The notes: a model not told the origin generated them from the letters alone. A DNA stretch of 8,834 nt from Treponema sp. UBA7570 (GCA_002477955.1 DLLE01000044.1:1-8834), one strand, 5' to 3'. Shown: positions 1-6,534, counted from the first letter of the stretch. Numbers and translations: made by a program.

Positions 1-94
1 AATGACATAAAATCATAAAACTCGAAGTTTGGGCTAAATAAAGAAAATTTTTTGCCGTTTAAAAAGAGAGTTAAAAATGACAAAAATTTAACAC

Positions 95-150
95 CTGCCG
101 AGGGCACTGAGTGGCGAAGAGCGGGTTAGACTGTGTAATGCCGTCCAAAT
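95..150. repeat. GC-rich structured block past the vWA gene (possible repeat and terminator)
   Basis: A short GC-rich block stands out from the A/T-rich flank directly downstream of the vWA stop codon. Read on the minus strand it runs TCTAACCCGCTC through to GGCAGGTGTTA and is followed by T-rich sequence (TTTTTGTCATTTTT). The ends TAACCC and GGTGTTA can pair with one bulge, so it could act as the terminator of the vWA gene. Its base composition and placement at a gene end resemble the structured element at 5241-5350, but the two share no convincing sequence. Repeat status is an inference. Confidence 0.35.
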
Positions 151-152
151 CT

Positions 153-1442
153 TTATCTTCCGCGTGCGCTTTTGTCGTCTGGAACGATGATTGCGTCAAT
201 TACGATATTTGTTGATTTGGCTGTTTTTGCAACGAGCTGTTTTGTGTATTTGCCGGTTCCGCGTGGGGTTGGATGAGGCTCTGCGTCTCCAATCAAAATG
301 ATTTTTCTGTAAGCGTCTTTTCGCCATTTGTAGAATGTCAGGCTTGCAAAGAGCGCTTCGTAAACGGCTTCTGGAATGTCGCCGCCTTCGTTTCCGTAAA
401 TTACAAAATTGTTGAGATTTTTTGTAAAGACATTTATGTCTTTTGTAAATTCGTAGCGTTTTACTGGAAGTCCCATGAGCCGGTAAGTGTCGTTGTAGTC
501 GCGGTAAAGTAAAAGTCCGATTCTAAAATCTCCAAATTGTTTTATCTGCTTTGTCAGACGGGGAATCCATTCATCACGGAGTTTTTGAATGTCATCTTTC
601 ATGCTGCCTGTTGTGTCGATTGCAAAAACAACGTCAACCTTGTTTTTTTTCGAAATTCTTTCAAGACTTGCAGTTATGTCGTCTACAATTGAATCCGGAC
701 CTTTTGAAAAGCACATTTGTCCGCCGTTAAAATTTGCAATGTCGTTAAAACTTGCGGCTGCAGCCGGGTTGTAGTCGTCTGTAAGCACAATCGGCTCTTT
801 GACTGGCGGCGGCAGTTCTTTTGGTTCTGGCAGAGGCTGAGAAGCAGGTTCTTGTTTTTTTGCTGGAAGCTCAGCTTTTTTTTCTGGAATTTTTCCGAGA
901 TCGAACATAAAAGGGTTGTCCAAAAATGTTCCTGTGTAGTCGCCGTATTTTTTTGAAAAACTGCGAATATTGATGAATGTTCCGCGGCTGATTTTTAATT
1001 TTCCGTGGCGCGACCATTCGTAACCGTACTCGATTTCTGACGGAATATAAATATGAAAGGCTTGCCCAAACTGCTCGTCTGGCTGAGGCGTTGAGTCGAT
1101 GAGAGAATATTTTGCAAATTCTGATTTTAGAGGTTTGCCGTTTAAATAGCGGAGCTCGTCGCCGTTTATTGAATTGTATTCGAGAGCGCGGTATGCGTAA
1201 TTGTCCTGTGTTCCTGACGGATCTTTTGTTGTTTCTGTGAGCATTATTGATTCAATTCCAGGCTTTTTTCTTATATAAAGATGGTACCCTTCTGCATTTT
1301 CAAAATTTTTATTGTTCTCGTAAACGAGACGAAGGTCGCTTTCGGTTATTAAGAGAAATGAGCTTTGTTCTGCTGGTGTCTGAGCAAAAATTCCGAAAAA
1401 TCCATAAATTGTTAGAAAAAAAGAAAATGCAAGCTTTTTCAT
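153..1442 (-). CDS. Exported vWA-domain protein
   Basis: 429 residues. The N-terminus (about 1-20, MKKLAFSFFL then an aromatic-rich stretch ending FAQ) is a signal peptide with a probable cleavage after Ala20, so the protein is exported. Residues 25-180 form an N-terminal region I do not recognise. Residues 185-218 are a Pro/Lys/Glu-rich linker. Residues 268-429 form a von Willebrand A domain: VVFAIDTTGSM places the MIDAS Asp276-x-Thr-x-Ser280, GGDIPEA (353-359) supplies the usual second cluster, and GDAEPHP (385-391) the later MIDAS Asp. vWA domains bind a divalent metal and mediate protein contacts; the partner is not visible here. The protein ends just after the last predicted strand (IVIDAIIVPDD), so the usual final helix is short or missing. 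No Shine-Dalgarno sequence precedes the ATG; the signal peptide beginning there supports this start. The gene is divergent from the next one. Domain call is firm, role unknown. Confidence 0.9.
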   Translation of the reverse strand: MKKLAFSFFLTIYGFFGIFAQTPAEQSSFLLITESDLRLVYENNKNFENAEGYHLYIRKKPGIESIMLTETTKDPSGTQDNYAYRALEYNSINGDELRYLNGKPLKSEFAKYSLIDSTPQPDEQFGQAFHIYIPSEIEYGYEWSRHGKLKISRGTFINIRSFSKKYGDYTGTFLDNPFMFDLGKIPEKKAELPAKKQEPASQPLPEPKELPPPVKEPIVLTDDYNPAAAASFNDIANFNGGQMCFSKGPDSIVDDITASLERISKKNKVDVVFAIDTTGSMKDDIQKLRDEWIPRLTKQIKQFGDFRIGLLLYRDYNDTYRLMGLPVKRYEFTKDINVFTKNLNNFVIYGNEGGDIPEAVYEALFASLTFYKWRKDAYRKIILIGDAEPHPTPRGTGKYTKQLVAKTAKSTNIVIDAIIVPDDKSARGR

Positions 1443-1446
1443 ATTT

Positions 1447-1452
1447 TTTATA
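1447..1452 (-). promoter_or_regulatory. Possible -10 box of the vWA gene
   Basis: On the minus strand TATAAA lies five bases before the vWA ATG. No good -35 hexamer is visible at 16-18 bases (best is ATTCAA or AATTCA). If used, transcription would start at or next to the ATG, giving a leaderless or nearly leaderless mRNA, which fits the absence of a Shine-Dalgarno sequence. The region is so A/T-rich that this may be chance. Confidence 0.3.
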
Positions 1453-1468
1453 TCGGAATTTTCATTTG

Positions 1469-1496
1469 TTGAATTTAGAACAATCTGTGATATACT
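1469..1496 (+). promoter_or_regulatory. Promoter of the unknown-protein / XRE-cupin operon
   Basis: TTGAAT (1469-1474) and TATACT (1491-1496) are separated by 16 bases, with an upstream TG (1488-1489) that makes an extended -10 (TGATATACT). The predicted start of transcription is near 1503. This placement helps decide the start codon of the downstream gene: it leaves about 20 bases of leader before the ATG at 1523, but almost none before the TTG at 1505. It overlaps the region upstream of the divergent vWA gene. Confidence 0.6.
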
Positions 1497-1522
1497 AAAA
1501 AAAATTGGAAAATAATAAAGAT

Positions 1523-2680
1523 ATGCAGTCAGACTTTACAGAAAGTGATTTTACTTCAATCGATTTAAGCGAGTTTTTGGATACTCAGGAAATGGGCGAA
1601 GAAACAGAAGAAAGCGGAATTGTCGTTCTGACACAAAATCAAAAGGTTCTCTGCGATGAATTAAATTCGCGAATTGCGCTCTATTCTCCGCAGCATAAGG
1701 AAATTTTTGACAAGAGAATGGCGGACTTAAAGAGGCTTGCAGTTGCAATTGCAGAATTTCCTTCATTGCTTTCCAGGGTAACTTTGACTTCAGAAACCCG
1801 GACTCCACAGGATATTATTGAACTTCTTGTTGACATTGATTCGGATTATGGAAAAACTTTTATCCAGCTTCCAAGCAAGGCAACTTTGGGAAAAGGATTT
1901 TTGACGGCAAAACTGCATACTTTTTCTTCGCTTGCAAAACTTGCGCTAAAAGTAAACAACAGCATGGAATTAAAGACAAAACTTGATTCGACTGAAAAGA
2001 CTGAACCGGAAAAAATTGCAATTTCAAGCAAATTGATTCAGGCATTTAAAGACGAAACAGTTTCTATGATGTTTTTGCTTCTTGCGGAAGACGTTTACTT
2101 GAATTTGATAAAAGACGATTCTTTGAATGTGGATTTTAGACGTCAACTTGCGACTTCTCTCCTTCTTTTGTGGGAACACAGGGCGGATCAGAATATTTCG
2201 GACATTGCTCCTGTTTTGACAAGCGTATGGAAGGCTAGGCGGACGTTGGCCCCGGCTTTTGGAACGATGATGGGAACAAGCGAATTGATAATGTTCTCGT
2301 TCCAAATGGATGAAGTTTGGAGCAAATTTATCCGCACCCAGCTTGAAATTCCGGAAGTAAGCCAGGCGATGGAAGAGTTTTTGTTTGGGATTTCTTACGA
2401 ACAGATTCAAAAATTAAAACGTCTGCTCAGGGAAAAAGGAATTGGTTCAATCGGACGAGATGAAGTTTCGAAATTCTTAGGCGAAAAAGTAAAGACCGAT
2501 GTAAGCGGCGATTATAAAGATTTTTACAGTCAATATTCAATCCGGCGCGACAATGCTCAGGCGCGAAAAAGGCTGAACCTTGAAGGACCGCACAGAACTT
2601 TGGAAGATCATTTTATTCGCTTTGTAATGGAACAGAATCGGGAGAAACAGAATAATGACACTTTTGCAAAAGCAGACTAA
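1523..2680 (+). CDS. Conserved-looking helical cytoplasmic protein, function unknown
   Basis: 385 residues from the ATG at 1523; a TTG at 1505 would add six residues (MENNKD) but would sit almost at the predicted transcription start, so I prefer the ATG. A weak GGAA at 1507-1510 is the only Shine-Dalgarno-like match. The first 35 residues are acidic and Ser/Thr-rich (SDFTESDFTSIDLSEFLD), likely disordered. The rest reads as mainly alpha-helical and soluble, with helices rich in Leu and Lys (for example MFLLLAEDVYLNL and TSLLLLWEHR) and a basic C-terminal part (KLKRLLREKG, RKRLNLEGPHRT). There is no signal peptide, membrane span or catalytic motif that I recognise. The end of the gene overlaps the start of the XRE-cupin regulator by 26 bases, so the two are co-transcribed and probably translationally coupled. 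Gene reality is near certain; function is not assigned. Confidence 0.88.
   Translation: MQSDFTESDFTSIDLSEFLDTQEMGEETEESGIVVLTQNQKVLCDELNSRIALYSPQHKEIFDKRMADLKRLAVAIAEFPSLLSRVTLTSETRTPQDIIELLVDIDSDYGKTFIQLPSKATLGKGFLTAKLHTFSSLAKLALKVNNSMELKTKLDSTEKTEPEKIAISSKLIQAFKDETVSMMFLLLAEDVYLNLIKDDSLNVDFRRQLATSLLLLWEHRADQNISDIAPVLTSVWKARRTLAPAFGTMMGTSELIMFSFQMDEVWSKFIRTQLEIPEVSQAMEEFLFGISYEQIQKLKRLLREKGIGSIGRDEVSKFLGEKVKTDVSGDYKDFYSQYSIRRDNAQARKRLNLEGPHRTLEDHFIRFVMEQNREKQNNDTFAKAD
2641..2645 (+). promoter_or_regulatory. Ribosome binding site of the XRE-cupin gene, inside the upstream gene
   Basis: GGAGA lies 9 bases before the ATG at 2655 and within the coding sequence of the preceding gene. It fixes the start of the regulator and shows that the 26-base frame overlap is real and not a mis-called start. 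Confidence 0.75.
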
Positions 2681-3284
2681 TAATTCAGAAAGCCCTCAGG
2701 ACGGAAAGAAAATTCCATATCACTTTGGAGAAAAAATCCGTACAGTCAGGGAGCGGAGCGGACTTACCTTAAAAGCTGTCGCTCAAAAAGCCGGAGTTTC
2801 GGAAAGTCTTGTAAGCCAGATTGAAAGAAATAAAGTGAGTCCTGCGATTGATACTCTTTTGACACTTGCAGATGTTCTTGACATAAACCTTGAATTTTTG
2901 TTTGAGGAATATCATAAAACCCGTCCAGTTGAAGTTACCCATAAAAATGAGCGTAGGCAGATTGTTGAAGGTGATATTCTTTACGAAGAAATTGCCGGAA
3001 CGTCAAAAAATGACGGTCAGCACGCGCTTGAATCTTACGAAATTACAATTCCTGTTGGCGCAAAAACTTATCGTGGCTCTTACGGACATTTAGGAAAAGA
3101 AATCGGATATATCCTAGAAGGTAAGTGCCAGCTTCATTACGAAAATTTTGTTTATGAACTTCAGGCAGGCGACAGCGTTTCGTTTTCTGCAAATTCGCCG
3201 CATACGCTTGTAAATATCGGCGATACTGTGGTTCGGGCAATCTGGACTGTAACGCCTCCTCAGAGATTTATCCATTCTAAATAA
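2655..3284 (+). CDS. XRE-family transcriptional regulator with C-terminal cupin sensor
   Basis: 209 residues, the usual length of the HTH_3 plus cupin_2 regulator family (relatives include PuuR- and SutR-like repressors). Residues 24-82 are the helix-turn-helix: GEKIRTVRERSGLTLKAVA followed by the recognition helix SESLVSQIERN (49-59) and VSPAIDTLLTLADVL. Residues 128-200 are a single cupin barrel with GHLGKEIGYILEG (144-156) and AGDSVSFSANSPH (171-183). His145, Glu149 and His183 are candidate metal ligands, while the first His of the usual HxH pair appears to be replaced (Tyr143). In this family the cupin senses a small molecule and the HTH binds DNA. The ligand and targets cannot be read here; autoregulation of its own operon is a reasonable guess because the promoter region is adjacent. 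Confidence 0.92.
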   Translation: MTLLQKQTNNSESPQDGKKIPYHFGEKIRTVRERSGLTLKAVAQKAGVSESLVSQIERNKVSPAIDTLLTLADVLDINLEFLFEEYHKTRPVEVTHKNERRQIVEGDILYEEIAGTSKNDGQHALESYEITIPVGAKTYRGSYGHLGKEIGYILEGKCQLHYENFVYELQAGDSVSFSANSPHTLVNIGDTVVRAIWTVTPPQRFIHSK

Positions 3285-3330
3285 AAAAAATGGCGATTTG
3301 ACAGAAAATTTGAAACCGCCGTCTTTTTTT
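3284..3330 (+). terminator. Terminator-like hairpin after the XRE-cupin gene
   Basis: GGCG (3292-3295) pairs with CGCC (3317-3320), extended by TTT/AAA after one mismatch, and is followed by seven T residues (3324-3330). A run of A residues (3283-3290) lies opposite, so it could also work on the minus strand. The GC stem is short and the loop large, so strength is uncertain. It ends only five bases before the next ATG, which implies the next gene needs its own start or relies on read-through. Confidence 0.5.
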
Positions 3331-3335
3331 CAAAA

Positions 3336-4202
3336 ATGAATCTTAAGTTAATGAATCTTAGAAAGACATATTTTTTTCTTTTTTGCGCAGCCTTTTGTTT
3401 TTTTACAGGCTGTAGTTCTCTTTCTTCGTTAAAAAACGAGCCTTTTGTTGAGCTTGATGAATCTTCTTATATTCCTGAAAAAATAGAATGGAAAAAAATA
3501 AATTCGTTTTCGGAATATTTTTTGTTTGAAAATAAAAAAGTTCCTCTTCGATATCATCTTGTAAAAGTAGAGCTTAGCTCGCGAAATTTAAAAATTTCCG
3601 CTTATCCTTCTAAAAAAAATGAACTCGAAAAAGGAATCTCCGCTGCGAGTTTTGCCAAAAAGTCTGGAAGTTTTGTTTCGATAAATACAGCGCCGTTTAA
3701 AGGTCGTTTTTTTTCTAAACGCAAAATTGTTGGAATTTACAAAATTCAAGGGCAGGTATTTTCTGAAAAAAACGGACGATATTCTGCGCTGGGTTTTAAA
3801 ACTGAAAAAGACGGAAGCTTAAAGGCTTTTATTGCAAATCAAAATGAATTGAACAGCATTGAAGAATTTGATTACATTTTTGGCGGTTTTTTTAAAATTT
3901 TAAAGAATAATGAAGAAATCGAATTTCTGTATTCAAGCAGAAACAGCCGAACGGCGGCAGGAATTTCTTCTGATGGAAAGACGCTTTTTTTGCTTGTTGT
4001 TGAAGGCGAAAGAATTTTTTTAAGCAAGGGCCTTTCTTACGGAGAATGTGCAAAAATCCTTAAATTCGCAGGTTCTGCGGACGGACTTGAGTTTGACGGC
4101 GGAAGTTCATCAAGTCTTTTTGTTAATGGAAAAAATATGCTTTTGTACCGAAATTTTACAAAATGCGCGGCTTTTTTTGGTTTTTTTGACAGTGGCAAAT
4201 AA
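3336..4202 (+). CDS. Lipoprotein with phosphodiester glycosidase (NAGPA/DUF2233) domain
   Basis: 288 residues. A lipoprotein signal ends in the lipobox FTGC (Cys26), so the mature protein is probably membrane-anchored outside the cytoplasm. Residues 70-288 match the NAGPA/DUF2233 family: SINTAPF (115-121) at the place of the usual NGGFF-like motif, RTAAGISSDGKTLFLLVVEG (205-224), GLSYGECAKIL (232-242) and the signature LEFDGGSSSSLFVNG (251-265) with Asp254. Human NAGPA removes GlcNAc from a phosphodiester on mannose-6-phosphate; bacterial members are thought to act on sugar phosphodiesters or polymers, but the substrate here is unknown. The first motif and the Glu252 position diverge from common forms. 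The ATG at 3351 (Met6) would also leave a good lipoprotein signal; neither start has a clear ribosome binding site. The gene is very A/T-rich with many T runs. Confidence 0.85.
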   Translation: MNLKLMNLRKTYFFLFCAAFCFFTGCSSLSSLKNEPFVELDESSYIPEKIEWKKINSFSEYFLFENKKVPLRYHLVKVELSSRNLKISAYPSKKNELEKGISAASFAKKSGSFVSINTAPFKGRFFSKRKIVGIYKIQGQVFSEKNGRYSALGFKTEKDGSLKAFIANQNELNSIEEFDYIFGGFFKILKNNEEIEFLYSSRNSRTAAGISSDGKTLFLLVVEGERIFLSKGLSYGECAKILKFAGSADGLEFDGGSSSSLFVNGKNMLLYRNFTKCAAFFGFFDSGK

Positions 4203-4216
4203 AACAGTCTTTTAAG

Positions 4217-4245
4217 TTGACGGTGATTTTTTTATAAAGTATAGT
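4217..4245 (+). promoter_or_regulatory. Promoter of the PilZ gene, abutting the start codon
   Basis: TTGACG (4217-4222) and TATAGT (4240-4245) each match five of six consensus bases, with the ideal 17-base spacing. The ATG begins at 4253, seven bases past the -10 box, where transcription would be expected to start. There is no Shine-Dalgarno sequence between them (TTTATCT). The mRNA is therefore predicted to be leaderless. Confidence 0.7.
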
Positions 4246-4252
4246 TTTATCT

Positions 4253-5224
4253 ATGGGTGTTGCAACAACTCAGCAGTTACAGCGGTTTTATGACCAATAT
4301 CGGGATACAGAAATTACTTTTACGAAAGATATTATTCGTGCGCTTGGTCTTGACCCTCGGCAAATTTATATAAAATGTAATCGCGGACAATGGCCTTGCA
4401 TCATAAATTCGACATCTTTTTTGCAGGCTAAGATTATTGTCGGCGCAAAAGGCGGCGCTTTTAAAGCTCTTTCTGACCAGTCAACTTCCGGCATAAATTT
4501 GCGCTTTTGTTTTCTTGAAACCGAAAATGATGTGATGAGTTTTTTTGTTGCTGGACATGTTACAAATATTGTTCCGTATATGAATTCGTCGGAGCTTGCC
4601 GTAATTACGATTGCTTTTAACCAGCGTCCGCCAGATGATTTAATTGAAGCGGTCGGTCGTCTTCTTGAGGCAAATTCAAATGCTATACGTCGTCGTGAAG
4701 AAAGAATTTTAATTAACGAAAATTCTAAACGCAAGCTCGGGCTTGTTCGTGAAGAGGCGATTGTTTTAATTCAAAACGTTCCGCGCCACTGTATTGTACG
4801 CAATTTATCTTTTTCCGGGGCAAAAATTATACTTTTGGGACTTTCTCAATTTTTGACGAATAAACCTGCTCAGCTTAGGCTTGAATTTGAAGACCCAAAC
4901 GAAGTTATAACCCTTAACGGTGTGATTGTTTCTTCGGAAGTGATTGAAGGAAGAAAAGATATTGTTGCCTGCAGTATAGCATTTGCGGATAAAACTGTTC
5001 CGCTTTCTTATAAATTGCATGTAAATAATTTTCTGACGGCTGTAAGAAAAACTCAGCTTTCTGCAAGCGACCAGATTGCCCAGCAAAAGGCAATGCAGGC
5101 AAAAATGGCGGCTCAAAAGCAAAATTCTCCTGCTAATTCTCAGCCAGGACAGACGGCGCAAAATGTTTCTGTACAGACTGAAAAAATGCAGGCAAATCAG
5201 CCAGAAACAAATGGAAACGCTTAA
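4253..5224 (+). CDS. PilZ-domain protein, probable c-di-GMP receptor
   Basis: 323 residues, no signal peptide, cytoplasmic. Residues 1-145 form an N-terminal domain of the kind often placed before PilZ domains (compare YcgR-like proteins), though I cannot name the family. Residues 155-266 are the PilZ barrel: NLSFSGA (184-190) is the (D/N)xSxxG c-di-GMP motif. The RxxxR arm is less clear: RRREER (146-151) gives Arg147-xxx-Arg151, and KRKLGLVR (159-166) lies nearer the barrel but has the wrong spacing. Residues 270-323 are a Gln/Ala/Asn-rich low-complexity tail. PilZ proteins change conformation or partner on binding c-di-GMP, often tuning motility or surface behaviour. No partner is encoded next to it. 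It has its own promoter, and a structured element downstream likely ends its transcript. The start is set by the adjacent promoter. Confidence 0.88.
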   Translation: MGVATTQQLQRFYDQYRDTEITFTKDIIRALGLDPRQIYIKCNRGQWPCIINSTSFLQAKIIVGAKGGAFKALSDQSTSGINLRFCFLETENDVMSFFVAGHVTNIVPYMNSSELAVITIAFNQRPPDDLIEAVGRLLEANSNAIRRREERILINENSKRKLGLVREEAIVLIQNVPRHCIVRNLSFSGAKIILLGLSQFLTNKPAQLRLEFEDPNEVITLNGVIVSSEVIEGRKDIVACSIAFADKTVPLSYKLHVNNFLTAVRKTQLSASDQIAQQKAMQAKMAAQKQNSPANSQPGQTAQNVSVQTEKMQANQPETNGNA

Positions 5225-5240
5225 AAAAGTTGCTTATGTG

Positions 5241-5350
5241 GCAGGGATTGCAGGGGCGGCGAATGCCGTTGCGTCTAAGCGCAGCGTAGCAATGGAGCGG
5301 TAGCGGAACCCCGAAAAGCCCGTTTTTTTACGAAGTAAAAAAGCCACCCG
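5241..5350 (+). repeat. GC-rich structured element, probably an interspersed repeat
   Basis: This fills most of the 162-base gap between the PilZ and TPR genes. It differs sharply in composition from its surroundings. GGGG (5253-5256) can pair with CCCC (5309-5312). Inside, CCGTTG (5266-5271) pairs with CAATGG (5290-5295), and CTAAGC (5275-5280) with GCGTAG (5284-5289) around a GCA loop. AGCGG occurs twice at 5296-5306. A second hairpin, TTTTTTAC-GAA-GTAAAAAA (5324-5342), follows. From memory, similar blocks containing GGAGCGGTAGCGGAACCCCG recur between genes in treponemes and other host-associated bacteria; this has not been checked here. Confidence 0.65.
5253..5329 (+). terminator. Probable intrinsic terminator of the PilZ gene, formed by the repeat
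   Basis: The GC-rich folded part of the element (5253-5312) is followed by GAAAAGCCCG and seven T residues (5323-5329). This is compatible with rho-independent termination after the PilZ gene. The gap between the closing stem and the T run is longer than ideal, so an unstable A/T hairpin or partial read-through into the TPR gene is possible. Confidence 0.45.
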
Positions 5351-5372
5351 AATTTAAAAATTAAGTTTTTAC

Positions 5373-5377
5373 AAGGA
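5373..5377 (+). promoter_or_regulatory. Ribosome binding site of the TPR gene
   Basis: AAGGA sits 9 bases before the ATG at 5387, a good match in sequence and spacing that fixes this start just outside the repeat element. Confidence 0.75.
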
Positions 5378-5386
5378 AATATTTTT

Positions 5387-6532
5387 ATGAAACCGACAGA
5401 TCCACTTGAATCAGTTTATTTTATTGAATTGCCAGAAGATTTTCATTTTACTCAAAAGGCAATGCCGATCGATCCGACAATTCCTCTTCCTGTGCAAAAA
5501 AAAGAAAAGGATGATCCTGGAACTTTTAATATGAAAGAATTGACGGAAGAGCAGATTCTTGCAGGTTTGCTTACTGTTATGGCTTACGACAGCGACAATA
5601 AAAATATTTTGTATTACCGTTCGATTCTTGGGAAGGCGCGCCCGAATTTGAAAAAAGAACTGACTGAAGCGGCGATTTTAAAGACAAAAAATCAGGATTA
5701 CGATCTGGCGGAAGAAATTTACGCTTCTCTTCGTGGCTTTGATCCGGAAGATATTGCGACAATTTTGAATACGGCTCTCTTTTTTGATCAGCGTGCGGAT
5801 TCGTACAGGACTTCTGGTCTTTATGACGATGCCGATGCTTACGATGCTGACGCGCTTTTTTATTACAGACAGGCGATGGATGCAGAGCCGGCTGTTCCAG
5901 ACGCTTTTTTTAATGCAGGTTTTTATTATCTTAAAAAGCATAACTTTAAAGAAGCAAAAAGCTGTTTTGAAACTTATTTGGCGCTGACTTGCGAAATGAC
6001 AGACGATGAAATGGGTGAGAATGGACTTTATAAAAAGAATCGCGCCCAGGAACTGTTAAATGAAATCAGCAACCGCAATATGGAAGATGATCATTTTAAG
6101 GCTGCTTACGATTTTATAAATAAGGGCGAAGTTGAAAAAGGCCTTGATGAAATTCGTGTCTTTTTGGAAAAAAATCCTGCGGTTTGGAATGCGTGGTTCA
6201 TGCTTGGCTGGGGATTAAGACAGCAGAAAAGATACGAAGATGCTAAAAAAGCCTTTGAAAAAGCTCTTGCACTCGAAGGCGGAAAACGGGCCGACACCTA
6301 CAATGAGCTTGCAATCTGCTTTATGGAAGAGCGGAATCTGCCAAAAGCAAAAGAAGCTTTGCAGACGGCGCTTTCTATCGAACCTGAAAATACAAAAATT
6401 ATTTCTAATTTGGGATATTTGGCGCTAAAAGAAGGTAAACCTTCGGACGCTGCCGCGTATTTTCAGACTGTGCTTGAATATGATCCAAACGACAAGCTTG
6501 CTGCTGCGGAACTGTTGAAAATGGACGTATAG
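5387..6532 (+). CDS. Tetratricopeptide-repeat protein
   Basis: 381 residues, no signal peptide or membrane segment, so cytoplasmic. The first 50 residues look extended and Pro-rich. From about residue 95 the chain is built from TPR helix pairs. The clearest lie at 172-201 (DAFFNAGFYYLKKHNFKEAK), 266-297 (NAWFMLGWGLRQQKRYEDAK), 302-335 (TYNELAICFMEERNLPKAK) and 336-369 (ISNLGYLALKEGKPSDAAA). Weaker ones are near 100-120, 122-165 and 235-265. TPR arrays act as protein-binding scaffolds; there is no catalytic motif. The acidic stretch 144-155 (LYDDADAYDADA) is unusual within the array. A strong ribosome binding site supports the start. The stop codon is two bases before the DUF192 gene, so the two form an operon. 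Partner proteins cannot be inferred from sequence alone. Confidence 0.92.
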   Translation: MKPTDPLESVYFIELPEDFHFTQKAMPIDPTIPLPVQKKEKDDPGTFNMKELTEEQILAGLLTVMAYDSDNKNILYYRSILGKARPNLKKELTEAAILKTKNQDYDLAEEIYASLRGFDPEDIATILNTALFFDQRADSYRTSGLYDDADAYDADALFYYRQAMDAEPAVPDAFFNAGFYYLKKHNFKEAKSCFETYLALTCEMTDDEMGENGLYKKNRAQELLNEISNRNMEDDHFKAAYDFINKGEVEKGLDEIRVFLEKNPAVWNAWFMLGWGLRQQKRYEDAKKAFEKALALEGGKRADTYNELAICFMEERNLPKAKEALQTALSIEPENTKIISNLGYLALKEGKPSDAAAYFQTVLEYDPNDKLAAAELLKMDV

Positions 6533-6534
6533 AA

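Noticed and set aside
1505..1507. TTG start adding six residues to the unknown helical protein
   Set aside because: It falls next to the predicted transcription start and has no ribosome binding site; the ATG at 1523 fits the promoter better.
2024..2410. Open frame of 128 codons antisense to the unknown helical protein
   Set aside because: The plus-strand frame is longer, has a promoter and is coupled to a real gene; the antisense product has no recognisable features and a skewed composition.
3298..3303. Perfect TTGACA hexamer upstream of the phosphodiester glycosidase gene
   Set aside because: No acceptable -10 box lies 16-18 bases downstream (GTCTTT and neighbours), and the hexamer sits in the loop of the terminator-like hairpin. 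Probably chance.
3360..4190. Many homopolymeric T runs (seven to eight bases) in the phosphodiester glycosidase gene, considered as phase-variation tracts
   Set aside because: They fit the general A/T-rich codon use of Phe and Lys codons here, none is unusually long, and the frame is intact.
4188..4213. Weak GAC-AGT / ACA-GTC hairpin at the end of the phosphodiester glycosidase gene
   Set aside because: Only five pairs with an internal mismatch and a short T run; too weak to call a terminator.
4366..4734. Open frame of 122 codons antisense to the PilZ gene
   Set aside because: Explained as a shadow of the PilZ coding frame; no ribosome binding site or domain.
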